This document shows positions 21,701 through 33,287 of a stretch of 37,785 nucleotides of DNA, one piece after another. Position numbers and translations under genes: made by a program. The DNA lies in contig NW_009242975.1 in assembly GCF_000388065.1 (NCBI RefSeq), positions 1,854,433-1,892,217 on the forward strand, in the 5' to 3' direction. The notes under the pieces were generated by a model. It searched no databases and was not told where the DNA came from. It saw only the letters and a program-made list of their open reading frames with translations. Source of the stretch: Fonticula alba. Taxonomy: Eukaryota > Opisthokonta > Rotosphaerida > Fonticulaceae. Position 1 is the first letter of the stretch; every line of letters starts with the position of its first letter.

Positions 21701-24692
21701 CATCCCCGCCCGGGCCTTCGCCCAGGTGCCCGGGGGCGCCCTCCAGCGGGGCAGGCGGCGCGAAGGTGGCCAGCGAGGTGACCAGCTCCGCGCGCAAGGC
21801 CACCCACGTGTCGACCAGGGCCGCGAGAACGGCCTCGCCCGGCAGGCGTCCAAAGCGATCCGCCTCGCTGGCATTCGGCCGGGCATAGTGACGGTTTCGT
21901 TCGAGCAACCGCGCCAGGGCCCCCTGGTCGAATTCCCGCCATGCCAGGCACAGCCGGGCCAAGTCGGCCAGCAGGGACACCAGTCGGCTGGCTGCTCGGC
22001 CGGCCGCCGCCGCCGGGTCCAGCCCCGAGCGCCAGGCCGACCGGGCCGCCTGTCGAAGGCGCTGGCCCACGGCCGCGGTCAGCCCCTCGACATCGGCCGA
22101 GCTGGCCGGCTGCTCGGACACCGCGGCCGCCAGGAACCCGGCCAACGAGTCGCCCAGGACCCCGGTCTGCCCAGGGAGAGGCGGGACCTGCTGGCCACCG
22201 GCGCCGAGCCCCCGATCCGCGGTGCTCACAGACTGGATGGCCGTGCTGCTGTCGGTCTGTTGCAGGTACCGCAGCAGCCCGGGGAAGTGATCCGGCAGCC
22301 GGAGGGCCACGGCGATGCGTGGGATTCCGGCGGCGGCGGCCGCCTGCCCGGGCGCCTGCCCCCGGGGGGGATCTCGCGCACTTGTCCGGGGCCGCAGCCG
22401 CACGCGCAGCCCCCCGGCCCCGGGTTCAATGGCAAATGTCAACAGCCGGCCACTCGGCGGCAGGGGCATGTGAAGATCGCCGGGCTGATGCCCGGGTGCT
22501 GACACGGCCAGGGGCAATGGCTTCTGGCCGGGATCCCAGGCCGACTGGTGGGTCGGGTGATTGGATGTTGCATCCGAAAAGTGCAGGGCGATCGGCTCGA
22601 GAGGCGGGCATCGCGGCGCGCCGGCGCGCCGACGCCCGGCATCGGCCAGCTGCTGGCGGGGGACAAAGCGCCGGAAGGACAAATTATCCAACGAGTCGAT
22701 CGACGCCGCCAGCATGTCGTCTTTGGGTTTTGAGGGGAGGGAGGGCCGCAGGGGGGGGGGGACCGGGGGAGGCGGAGGTCGCGAGTGTGCGCGCGTGTTC
22801 GTCAGATGCCCGGGAGGCGGCCGACAAAGGCGAGGCGGTCAGTCAAGCACATTCTCGCCGGCAACGGGAGCAGAACCCACGGGCCGGAGGGCCCGGCCAG
22901 GACGCACCATCCCCCAAGGAAAGCAGCGCCCCAAAGTGAGCCCGGCGACCGACCGACGCCAGCCACGCATCCCCCGGGGGGGCTGACCCGGCAAGCGGGT
23001 ACCAGGCGGCCGGCACGCCAGTCTCCGGGGCCCAGAGACCAAGCGCATGCGACGTCAGCAGAGCCAGGCCCCCAGGCGCAGATGCACATGGCTGTGCCGC
23101 CAGCAGTTGCCCCGGCAGGGGGAGGCCCACGGCCCGGGGGTCAACCTGCACCTCGAGCCCGGAGCCCACATCCAAGTCCAGCGGGGTGCAGCGTGCCAGG
23201 AAATCCCCCGCCTCGAAGAGCGTCGTCCCGGCAGTGAGCTCTCCCATGGTCGGGCCCTCAAGCCCGAAGAGGAAGCGCACTGGGCTGCCGGCGCCGCCGG
23301 GCGGGCCGTCCCCGCCCGGGCCACCAGCCGAGGCAGCCGAGCAACGAACCGGCCTCGAGGTAAACTACGTACAAGGGGGCGGGGGGCGGGGAGGAGGAGG
23401 GAGGGCTGGTGTCAGTGAGCCCCAAGGACAGTGCTTTCCTCCTCTCCCTCTCCCGCTCGCTCCATGTGTGTCAGGTGGGAGGTGGGGAGCAAGGCAGGCA
23501 GGTGGGCAGCCGATACAGCAGGAGAGGAGCATGACACCAGCGATAAGCAGGGGAGAAGAGGCGGGAGGGGGGGGGGGGGGGAGTTGGCCACGGACCCGGA
23601 TGTCCCACACGGCCACCAGGCCGTCGTCGTAGCCGACCGCCAGACCGAAAGGCCCGGCCCGGCCGGGCGGCAACCAGGCCGCACTGGCCACCGAGGACGA
23701 GGGACACACGGGCTGGCTGGCTCGGAGTTGAAGCTCCGCCAGCGACAGGAAGTCCACCGGCGAAGCAAGTCCACCGGCGAAGCCGGTCCTCGGGGCCCGC
23801 GGGTCCAGCAGTTCTGCAGTCCCATCGGCCAGGCCGATGGCCACCGGGAGCGTCTGCCCGGTGGTGTGGCTGACCGTCAGGGCCGTCACGCGCGGCAGGG
23901 GCCGGCCTTCGCGAATCCCGGCCCCGGGCTCCAGCAGGAAGTCCAATGTCCGGCCGGGCCGATCGACCTCCAGCAGGGCCAGGTGATGGCTCGTGGCCAG
24001 GAGTAGCCGCCCGTCCGGGGAGGCCTCCGTGGCAAAGAAGGGCGTATGCTTGATGTCGAAGAGGGGGTCCCCGTGGCGAGGCCGTGCGCAGATCGGCAGT
24101 GTGTGCGTGCTGGTATGCAGCGCCTGGAAGTCCAGCCCCGCGCCCGAGCCATCCTCCAAGCCGACCGGGCCCAGGCTGCTGAAGGACACCTCCAAGTCGC
24201 CACGGCGGTGGTAGTATCTGGCAGGGTTTTTTTTTTTTTTTTCGTTGAGCAGGTTCGTTCCACATGTCATGGAGTTAGGCCAGGGAGGGGCGGAACAGGG
24301 CAAAGGGAGGGGAACGAGTGCGGCGAGGGGGTGCAGCCAGGAGACAGCAGCAAGGCAGGGGGGGGGGAGCAGGCGTGCTGCATGCGGCTCGCGCACCGTG
24401 AGATGCAGATGCCGCGGGCGTCCGGTGTCCCGGTCCCATCCAGCTCCGGTGCCCGGGTCAGAGAGTAGGCCAGCTGCGGCACCGCGAGAAAAGGCTCGCC
24501 CGAGGAGGGCCCCGGGGCGGCGGTCAGCGAGAAGAAGCTGCGCGGCGGCCCGAGACCGCTCCCGGTGCCATACTCGGCTCCCGTGCCGAGGGCAGGAGGA
24601 TGGGCCGACGCGTGGCCATAGTACAGCCGAGCGATCGGCACGGCGGGCAGGGCGGCCGGTGCCCGGGGCGGGGGATCCGCGCCATCGAGCAT
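16843..24692 (-). CDS. WDR59: WDR59/SEA3-like GATOR2 subunit
   Basis: Component of the GATOR2/SEACAT complex that relays amino-acid status to TORC1 at the lysosome or vacuole. Seven exons: 24692-24397, 24217-23596, 23364-22851, 22720-19576, 19208-18491, 18303-17859, 17708-16843; phases close, giving 2,201 residues, about twice the human protein. The N-terminal ~480 residues hold WD-type repeats (LAVGYDDGLVAVWDIR at the end of exon 2). An RWD-like region follows (about 570-650, ending ALRLPDHFPGLL). A long Ala/Gly/Pro/Ser-rich insert fills most of exon 4. Helical segments typical of the family come next: LIREAIADLAAAGDAVALG (about 1518) and RYSDILAAW (about 1815). The protein ends in a RING-like finger: CCSVC, CLACGHGGHRAHMVRWF, CPVAGCACAC. 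WD plus RWD plus this finger points to WDR59 rather than WDR24 or MIOS. Poly-Gly and poly-Pro runs lie in exons 5 and 7. The first Met of the open frame is used; no other upstream ATG was seen. Confidence 0.87.
18683..18725 (-). repeat. Coding GCC repeat: poly-Gly in WDR59 exon 5
   Basis: The triplet run reads as 14 consecutive Gly in the WDR59 frame. Confidence 0.85.
19268..19511. repeat. GA/GT microsatellite filling WDR59 intron 4
   Basis: A compound GAGA, GAGT and GATT array, with a 10-bp GAGATTGAGA-type subrepeat around 19375-19440, makes up most of the 367-bp intron (19209-19575). It is CT-rich on the gene strand. Confidence 0.9.
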
Positions 24693-25102
24693 GCTTCCGG
24701 CCGCGGGAGGCCGAGCACAGGGAGGGGAAAGAGTGCGCAAGCGAGCCGGAGAGCGACGGGAATCGGGCGACGTCCGGAGGCCCGGAGGGGAGACGGACGC
24801 AAGCGGCGCAAGGGAGGCAGAGAGGGAGCGAGGGAGAGAGCGAGGCAGGAGAGCGAGGCCGGAGGGGGTTGGCTACGGGCGTGTGCGTTCGATCTAGCCC
24901 CGGCCTGGGGCTGAAAAACCCGCCGCGCCGGCCAGCACCCGGAAGCGTTGGCACTTGGGACCAGGTGCAGGACGAGGTGTTTTTTTTTTTTTTTTTTTCC
25001 GTGCCGGACAAGGTTTCTGCCTTTGTATTTGTATTGCGCGGCTGCGCGTGATGGGAGGGGGGGGGGGGCACAAGAGACAGGGGGCAGGGGGCACGGGTCC
25101 TT
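24693..25102. other. Spacer between WDR59 and NOL9
   Basis: Holds the WDR59 promoter and the NOL9 3' end, both minus strand. It contains a T18 run at about 24980-24998 (A18 on the gene strand), a purine-rich region at 24700-24880 (pyrimidine-rich on the gene strand, just upstream of the WDR59 start) and G-runs. The minus strand carries AATACA-type elements near 25027-25040 that could act as weak poly(A) signals. No other gene was seen. Confidence 0.5.
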
Positions 25103-28100
25103 CTAGCGCCCGCCGCCGGGGACATTGGACCGGCGTTGGAGGTTGTGCCGCGCCCGGCGGTTGGCGCCGCCCAGGGCCAGGGAGTCGGCAAAGATCGATG
25201 TGGCGTAGAGCGGGGCCCCGACAAGGGAAGACTGGCTCGGTGGCGGGCCAGAGCCAGGCGAGGCGGAGCGGAGCGGGCACGATGTGGCACGACGCGGCAC
25301 GAGCAACAGATCGGGTCAGTGTGGGGCAAACAAGGGCAACCAGGGGGAGGGAGGGGGGAAATACGCACGCCATGCGAGAGAGCAGCCACCGGGAGGTCCA
25401 GCCCGCCCTGCGGGCGCCAGGCCAGGACATTGGCCGAGGGGCGCGGAGTGCCGCCCACTTGGCAGGACCCGCGTCCGGCGATGCGTCCCGGGACCGGGCC
25501 CCCCTGCAGGCGCCAGATCGGCTCGGTGGTGACAAGCTGGAAGTCTCGCTGGGTGGGGTTGACCGCGCGGACCAGGGCTGCAGTATGCCGGAGGGTGTGT
25601 ATGCGCCGGTGAGAGGGAGGGGAGGGGTCAGTGATCTGGGCGAGAGGGCGCGCGGGTATCGATCCAGGCCAGGTCCAAGCCGGAACAAGGAGCACGGCCA
25701 GGCGCCGCGTGCGGCGGGCCACACAGAGGAGCGCACCAAGACCCAAGCACTCGCCATCCAGCGAGGGACCTTGTGCGCCACGCACGAAGAAGGGCGCATC
25801 CAGGGACCGACCGGGGGGGGCCTCGGCGGCGATGATGGTGGCCGGGCGCCCGGCCTCCAGGACCCCGCTGGCGGCCGCAGACGCCACCAAGCCCACCAGT
25901 TGGACATTCAGGGCACGCAGGAGCTCGCCACATGTGGCGGCCTCGATTCCCGGGGCGTCACTCCCGAGCCGGGCCAACAGCTCGTCGGCCGGGCCCTCCA
26001 GGGACACACATACGGCCTCCCACCCGGCGGAGCGCGGTGTCCGGAGCACCAACGGCCGGGCACAGGCATCCCGAGCGCCGGGCGCTCGCGCAAGAGGCAG
26101 GAAGCTTCGGCGTTCGGTGGCCGGCCAGCCAGCCGGGGCGCCGCTGGAGGCCAGCAGATTCCCCGCATACAGGTAGGTCATGAGGGTCATGGCCCGGTGG
26201 TCGTTCGGGCCGTGCTTCAGCATGGCTGCCTGCTCGCGCGGCGTCAGCCGGCCCCCCTGTGCCACGAGGGCCGCGTCATTGGGCGTCAGCCAGGCAATCT
26301 CCGGGGCAATGGCGCCGCCGGCGAAGCCATTCCGACCAAAGTCCGCCGGCAGGTCGCGCCGTGTCAGCCGCCCTGGCGTGCCCATGGCATATACCCGTGT
26401 GGGATTCAGCATGGCCACCAGCCCCGACAGCAGGTCCAGCCCGGTGCCGCGGACCCAGCCACAGGTGTTCACCACCAGCGGCACGCCCAACGGGGCCAGG
26501 TGCTCGTTATAGTGCGCCACCGCGCGCGTGCATGCCGCCAGGAAGCCCTCCGGGTCGCTGTTGGGCGACAGGGCCCCGTAAAAGCAGGAGCTGGTGGGGC
26601 GTGCGGGCGCGGGAGGGGGAAGGGGGGGGGAGAGCAGAGGCCGAGAAAGGGGTTGGTTGGAGCATGGCATGTGGCGACAGAGAAACAAGGGGAGAAGAGG
26701 CAGGGGGGGGGGGAGGCGGGGGCGCCGGCGCGCGCGCGCGCGCGGGAGAACGCACAACTCTGGCTCCGTCAGGTGCGTGAAGGGCGGCCCAAGGGAGAAG
26801 GACCGCGGCACGGTCAGCGAGATGAGTCCCGGGGCCGTGTACTCCGGCTGGCCGACGTCAGTGTCCAGCACGGCCACTGGGTGGCCCCTGGATGGATGAT
26901 GGGCGAGGCAAGAAGAGACAGAGGGGCAGAGTGTCAGGGAGGCAAAGGGGCAGGGAGGCAAAGGGGCAGGGAGGAGCATTCAGTGCCGACAGGCAAAAGC
27001 AAGGGGCAAAAGGAGGAGGAGAAGACAGGAGGGGACAGGCGCACAGTGAAAGCAGGCGGTTGGTCAGCCACCGGCCGAGGGTGCTCTTGCCGGTGTTCTT
27101 CGGCCCGGCAAACAGGTACACCGGCGGCAGGCCGATATGCTCGGTGATTTGCCAGGCCATCGGGGCAAAGGTCTCGAAGGGCGGCCAGGTGGCAGCGGCA
27201 TCAGCGGCAGCATCGCCATCCACGCCCTGGGGCCCGGGGAAGTGTCGGAAGTCGGCAGGACCACGAGCCCGGGCCAGTTCGGTCGCGTGCGCATGCCAAA
27301 TGGCATGCCGGTATTGGCACAGCTCGTCGGCCACCGTGTCCAGGGCGCTTTGCCAGTCGTCGAAGCGGGCCACCAGAAACCCGGGAGCCGGGCCACCGAC
27401 GCCAGATTCGCCAGCCGACCAGTCGTTCAGACCCTCGGATGAGGGCGATCCCGAGGCCATGCTCGAGGCCCCGGGGCCCGAGGACGAGCCGCCATGCAGG
27501 AACCCCGGCGGGCTGCCGCCAGCCGAGCCGGCTACTCGGTCATCCCCCAACTCGGGGCCCATATTCTGAAGGAGGTATTCCGGGGTGAAGTTCACCCCGC
27601 CCAGCAGCAGGGAGGGGTCCACGCCCGCTGCGGGGCCAGGGCCCACTCCCCAGGACGGGCTGGCCGGGAAAGGCCCGCCCGCCGGCCAGTCGCCCGGGCT
27701 CGAGTCGCCGGGGGCTCCGGAGCCGGGGGCCGTGCCGAAGAGGTTCTGCAGGCCCTGGATGGCCTGGAGGCAGGCGAACGGGGCCACTGTGCGCGTGGGC
27801 AAACGCGTTGACAGCGGTCGGACGGAGGAAGGGTCAGCGGACACGCGGGCACGCGCAGCCAGAGCACAAAGTAGGGCTGGGCGAAAAAGAGAGGAAGAGA
27901 CAGAGACAGAGACAGGGAGGGAGGGAGGGAAGGAGAGAAGGAAAAACACCTCTGCAGGTGTGACGCACGGTCAGCCACCGACAGGAGCACCAGGCTGTCC
28001 CAGGCGTCGAAGCTGCGCACTCGCTCGACGATGGCCTGCACTGTGGCCTGCACCTCGCCAGGATCCACCCCGAAGGCCGGGCCCATGGTTTCCAAGGAGG

Positions 28101-28958
28101 CGGCCAATTCCCCGGGGAAGGCATCGAGCGACTCTTGCAGGAGCTGGCGCAGGAGTCCGGTTCGGACGCGAGTCAGGCTCACCCCGGCCGGGGGAACATA
28201 CCGCAGGGAGGTCGGCGCCCCGGCACCGTCGGGGCCCGAGACAAAGGACCCGGGCCCGGGGGTGGGCAGGAGCTTCAGTCGCACGGCGTCCCCCACGGTG
28301 GCCGGACAGGGGAGCGCCTGCAGCGAGGCCAGCGCATGCGACGCCGGCGAGTAGACCCCCACACCGAGGTGCGTGGCGTCCGTGGCAGCCAGTGGCGATG
28401 CCAGAGGTGGCAGGCTAGGCAGCCGCGGTCCAGCTGCATGCGTTCGATCCAGCACGGCTCCCTGACACTCGACCTGGCCGTGGATGACGCGCACGCGGGC
28501 AGCCCCGAGAAAGGAGAGAGTCTTCGTGGACCGAGGGCCAAACAGGGAGGTCGGCAGCATCAGAGTACCAACAGGGGAAGGGGGGGGGCATTTCGGTAAG
28601 TATATGTCAGATCATGCGCGTGTTGATGTGTGTGTGTGTGTGCCCGCGTGTATGTGCGAGCGAGCGAGCGAGCGGGCGATCGGGCAGGTGAATGCTTGCC
28701 GGGGTCGAGTCGTACCTCCATGGCACGCATGCCGATGATGCTGAACCGCCCGCATGGGCTGGTCCAGGAGTTGGCGGCCGTCGGCCGGAAGGGGCCCGGC
28801 ACGACGGATACTGTCACCGGCAGCGGGAGATGCCGCAGGGTCTCTCGACTGGGGACGGCCGGGCTTGGGGCCGGAGGTGCCGAAGCGGCGGGCCCCAGGC
28901 GCGGGTGCTTGGTCGGCATCGGCCGGCCGGCGCTTGAGAGCGACCGCGGTCGCGTCAT
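25103..28958 (-). CDS. NOL9: NOL9/Grc3-like polynucleotide 5'-hydroxyl kinase
   Basis: Nucleolar RNA 5'-kinase that phosphorylates the cleaved ITS2 end during large-subunit rRNA maturation, acting with the LAS1 nuclease. Seven exons: 28958-28716, 28521-27969, 27786-27045, 26887-26756, 26590-25737, 25577-25369, 25231-25103; phases close, giving 953 residues (human about 700). Walker A is GPKNTGKST (about 493-501), followed by LDTDVGQPE (about 520-527). FYGALSPNSDPEGF and PLVVNTCGWVRGTGLDLL match the Clp1/Grc3 core. The C-terminal exons give GLALVRAVNPTQRDFQLVTTEP and the basic end RRARHNLQRRSN, both typical of NOL9. The intron at 25578-25736 has no stop in frame and is inferred from its GTGCGC donor, CTGAC element and the restored family match. 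Exon 2 contains the N-terminal module (TLSFLGAARVRVIHG). A pyrimidine tract ending CTCAG 12 bp above the start Met suggests a 5' leader intron. Confidence 0.92.
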
Positions 28959-29729
28959 CTGCGCGTCTTCCTGAGGGCGGGTAGGGGGGAGGGAGACCAA
29001 AGGAGGGGGAAAATTCAACACACAAAGAGAACGAGAGACAGGGAGTATGGGGGGGGGGGCGCGGAGGGGGAAGAGAGGCTGTGTCGTGCGGGGCAGCGCA
29101 ATCACAGGCCGAGGAGGGGAAATGGAGAGAGGGAGGGAGGCGCTGTCGGCTGCGCCAGCCGGCGGGGGCGATCTCACCCGGCGCAGGCTAAAATAGGGGC
29201 GCCCGCGCGGTGCGAGCCCGCGCCTCCAACTGCCGGCGGAGCACCTCGCCCCGCCGTGCTACCAACGCATGGCGAGCCATGGAGGAATGTTGTTTCGTCG
29301 CGGCGTCCGGGGCGACCGTGTGAATTAGCCCCATGTGCCAACGACCGCCGGCTACCGACGGAGGCGATCGGCTGCGGCGCACCAGGCCGTTGGCCGCAGG
29401 AGGAGGGGGACTGAACGCGGGGGGCTGGGGGCGGGGGCATGCGCGGCGGCGGCGGCGGTGGCAAGGGGGGCGGGCCTCACTCCACCCGGCCAGCCCGCCC
29501 CCCCCTCCCCGAGGGGCTTTTTTTTTGACAGACTTGAGTGTGCTGCCCTCGCCCTCCGCGCGCGGGGGCCGGTCATCCTCCCTCCTTATCCCCCCCCCCC
29601 CCTCTCCCCCGAGATCACACGCACACACAAACACACACACACACACACACACACGCACTCCCTCTGCATACGCCCTCCCTCGCTCTTTCCCATCCCCTCT
29701 CCGCCCCCCTCGCTCGTTGTCCCTCCTTG
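28959..29729. promoter_or_regulatory. Divergent promoter region of NOL9 and RPAP2
   Basis: The two start codons point away from each other across 771 bp. On the NOL9 side there is a pyrimidine tract ending in CTCAG, a probable leader intron. On the RPAP2 side the leader holds a CA repeat (about 29620-29655) and long C/T tracts. A short ORF (29188-29334, minus) lies between. No clear TATA box was seen. Confidence 0.5.
29188..29334 (-). CDS. Unassigned 48-residue ORF in the divergent spacer
   Basis: Starts MGLIHTVAPDAATK and ends RTARAPLF before a TAG; the second half is basic and Ala-rich. I do not recognise it. It could be an upstream ORF or leader exon of NOL9 transcripts: a GTGAGA donor-like site follows at about 29178-29173. 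It could equally be chance, since the frame stays open upstream for over 500 bp. There is no homology evidence. Confidence 0.15.
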   Translation of the reverse strand: MGLIHTVAPDAATKQHSSMARHALVARRGEVLRRQLEARARTARAPLF

Positions 29730-32700
29730 ATGTCGTCCGACAAGCCCCGCACCAACAAGCGGCCTTCAGCCCGGGCGCCCCTTTCGCGGTCGAGCGTGCC
29801 TCTGACCGCGACGCCGGCCGGGCCGCCAGCCGGTGACCCGGCCGCACAGTCCGGCCCCCGGTTCCAGATTGCCAGCTCTTCGGGGATCACCTTCGGCGGT
29901 CAGCGAGCTGGCGGCGCGGCATCGACGGCTGGCCGCGCCCCGGCGGGGGCCCGGCCGTCGGCTACGCCAAATCAATCCACGACCTCGGAGTCCACGCTGT
30001 CCCGTGCGTGGGCGCATCACTCCCGCTGTCCTGCCTCTCCGGGTGGTGTCTGACGCCTCTTCCATTTTGCCGGCCATCTGGCCCCCGGGGCGGTTCGATC
30101 GCACAGGCATCTCCAGCAAATGGCGCCAATCGGTGGTCGATTCGATGGTCCTCTCGGCGGTGGTGGATTTGATCGGGCCGGGGGACTTCCGGCCGCCGGC
30201 TGTCACCCCGGCCGCCGGCCCGCAGCACCATGTCGCCGACTCCACGCTCATCGCGGCTGTGCGTTCGCTGCTTGTTGTTTTTCCTTGCCCTTTGCTCCTT
30301 GCTTGTCTGATCGGCATTCGTGTCCGGCCCATTGGTCCTTGCCCGTGCTCGCACTCCTGTCTTGGGATCTGACGCGCGTTCACCTCCCCCCACCAGGCGA
30401 TGCTCCTCCGCACAATGGACTATGATGCGGTGCTGCTGGAGCGGGCCGAAGTCGGCCGCTGTGGATATCCCCTCTGTGGAATGCGGATCCAGGTGCGTGG
30501 GATCGCCATGCGGCTGTCCTCCCTTTGCCATGCCTGACGGCGGCTGACCGGCCCTTGCCTCCTCCCGTTACTGGGGGGGGCCCTGCTGCCTGTTGTTTTT
30601 TCCCCCTTCGCGCCATCTGCGTCAGTCGGTGGATGCGCGGTTTTTGCTGCAAGACGGTGTGCCAAGTCGGCAACCGGTCCCGGACCCTGCGGATGCCGAG
30701 GACCTCGACGCTGTGTCCGGCGTCAGGGGCGGGGCCCCGCCTGCCGGTCGTGTTTTCCCCTTTGAGGAGATGTTCTGCAGCATTGGCTGCCAGTCGGCGT
30801 CGGAGATTTTCTCGCGGCAGATCCCGGCCGGGCCGCCGCACGCCCGCGCCGGGCTCGACCGCTTGCCGGGGCTCACGCCGCCCGACACCATGGCCGCCTT
30901 CGCCGACCGGGGGCTCATGTCCCGGCGGGCGGACATCGCCTGGCGTCAGCTCCAGGCGCAGGCCCGCGCCGCGGGGCCCGGCAAGATCGTGCTCCTTCCC
31001 CCGAGCGGCCTGGTGGATGGGTGCGATCTGGTGCTTTGCTCCTCTCCCTGTACCGGCTGGCGGCTGGCTGGGGGCTTTCCTTTGTTGGCGTGGCCGGCTC
31101 TCTGACGTTTCTTCCCACCTTTCTTCCCTCCATGGCCCGCTGTCCGGGCGATGGTGCTGGCCATCCTCCGGGCAATCCATCGCCGCATGCCGCACACCTG
31201 CCAGGTCGGTGAGCGCCAAGCGGACGCTCGAGGCGTCGGTTCACGACGCCCTGGCCACTTTGGATGCGGCGGCTCGGCGGGAGGCGGCCGACTCGACCGC
31301 CCGGGCCATCCTCACGGACGCCAGCGTGGCGGACATCGAGCAGAAGGTGCCGGACCTGCTGCAGGCCGTGGAGAAGCTCGTGGTCAAGGAGCGCCGGCCG
31401 GAGGAGGTGGCGGCCGCGCGCGAGGCGAAATCCGCGCGCGCGGTTGGCGACCTGCGTGCCGCGGTCGAGGGGCTGACCCTGACCGAGGCGAAGCCGGCCG
31501 CCGGCAGTGCCGCCACCTCGGCCGGTGCGGGCGCCTCGGCCGCTGTCGCTGCGGCGGCCGCCGCCATTGCCACCCCGAGGGAGGATATGGAGTCGGCCGC
31601 CGGCGGCGGCTGGTCCGATCTCTCGGACAATGATTTCGACCAGTCGGCCTCCTCCGGGGATGATGGCGATTCCTGGGCCTCGGATAGTGACGACCCTGAG
31701 CATGAGGCCGAGGAGGAGGCGGAGGAGGCGGATGACCCGGATGGGGGCCCGGCCGGCGGGTCGGGCGCCGCGGCGGCCTCCGTCCCCAGCGGCTTCCTGT
31801 CCATTTCGCTGACAACCAACCCCAAGGCCGGTGACGTGGATCGGGACCTGCCGGCGGCGTTGGAGCGGGCCGGGCAGCCGGCCGAGCTGGCCGTGGCCCG
31901 GGCGCGCTCGCTCTTCGGCATCAACATCGCCGAGGCCAAGGAACGCGCGCGCCTGGCACGCATGGTGGAGGGCCACTCGGCGGTGCGCAAGGTTCCCCAT
32001 GGGCATGGGGCGGATTTGGCGGCCCTGGCCACCAGCGGCCCGGCTCCGCACGAGCCCATGGTCATTGATGGGGCGGCGGCGGCGGCGGCGGCGGCTGCCG
32101 GTCTCGAGCCCGGGGTCGGGGCCACGGCCGCGGCCCCGGAGCCGGACATCCGTCTGGATGGGTGGTTCCGGTTTTCCGGGGAAGCCGGCCGCGCCGGGGC
32201 CGGGGCCTCGGGCCGGCGCAGTCGGACGGCCCAAGCCTCGCCCGTGGACCGGGTGGAGACCCTGCTGCTGGGGGTGGCGACGGTGTCCAGCCGGGCGGCC
32301 CTGTCGGAGGTCCGCGGGCTGACGGCCGCCGGGCGGGCGGTCGAAAAGCGCCAGCGTGCCCCGGGGATTCCCTGCTACTCGGCGGACGAGTGTCGCCAGG
32401 GCCTGGAGCGGCTGCTGGCCGGGCAGGCCAGTGTGTCGGGTACGCATCGGCGCGGGGCGGCGGACGAGCGCCCGGCTCCGGGCAGGGTCGCCGCGGCCGC
32501 CATCGCAGCCGCGGCCGCCGTCGATACCACCGCGCTGCCGGCCCTGCGGCCCCGCGCGCACGACGGCCTGGCCCCGCGCGAGCACACGCGGCAGGCCCTG
32601 CTGGCGGATGCCCTGGTGGAGGCGGTGCGCCAGTTGCACCGGCGCCTGGATGCGCGCCTGCTTGAGCATCACCGCCAGGCCGGCGGGCAGGCTGCCACGC

Positions 32701-33287
32701 CGAGCCCGGTGGTGGCGGCGGCGCTGGCCGGGCCGCTGTCCTCGGCCGCCGACCTGGACCTGCTGGACCTCGGCCCGCCGGGGACCGCCACCGGGCCCCG
32801 GCCCGGGATCGGGGCCCTGCGTCTGCGGGCCTTCGCCGCGGCCTGCTACACGGTCAGCGACTCGGCCGGGCTGGCCGGCGCGCCGACCCTGATGGCGGCG
32901 GTCCTGACCCGGGCCCTGCTGGCATGGGACACCGCCCGCACGGCATCCTGGTCGCTGGATGTCGGGCCTGTTGGCGGGGGGCTCTTTGGCCTGGAGCCGG
33001 CGGATGCCCGGCTGCCGGATGACGGTGGCGTGCGCTTCGCCTGGCTGGCCGCCTATGCCCCGGCCTTCGGGGTGTCGGTGGTGGCCTCGGCCGATGCCGA
33101 CCCGCAGGATCAGGCGGACGACCGGAGCCTGGCCCTGGTGGACGATGTGCTGGCGGCCTACCTGGCCGGGTGCCTGGGGACCGCGCCGACCGGGCCGGGC
33201 CGAGCCGCGGCGCCCCCCCCGGCGGCCGCCCTGGCCGCCGCGCGCCAGGCAATGCGCACCCTCTGGTGTGCCCTGACGGCCGGGTGA
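29730..33287 (+). CDS. RPAP2: RPAP2/Rtr1-like RNA polymerase II CTD phosphatase
   Basis: Atypical phosphatase that removes phosphate from the Pol II C-terminal repeat (Ser5) and helps import the polymerase. Five exons: 29730-30003, 30107-30258, 30397-30492, 30626-31020, 31205-33287. Phases close exactly and the chain totals 999 residues (human about 610). The Rtr1 zinc module is split over exons 3 and 4: YDAVLLERAEVGRCGYPLC gives Cys164 and Cys169 (C-x4-C), and EEMFCSIGCQSASEIF gives Cys225 and Cys229 (C-x3-C), as in RPAP2. A helical segment (SSKWRQSVVDSMVLSAVVDLI) precedes it. The last exon (about 690 residues) is Ala/Gly-rich with an acidic patch near residue 450 and several helical stretches I cannot assign to a domain. 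Met29730 is chosen as the first Met after the repeat-rich leader. All four introns contain CTGAC before the acceptor. Confidence 0.93.

Noticed and set aside
18591-22715. One 1,374-residue continuous frame through WDR59 exon 4 and the following intron
   Set aside because: The part beyond the GTGCGT donor (19575) translates a GA/GT microsatellite and then continues in the wrong frame. Splicing to 19208 restores the family-like helical segment.
23365-26979. One 1,204-residue frame spanning WDR59 and NOL9
   Set aside because: It links exons of two different genes through introns, the spacer and a T18 run. The domain content changes from NOL9 to WDR59 in the middle.
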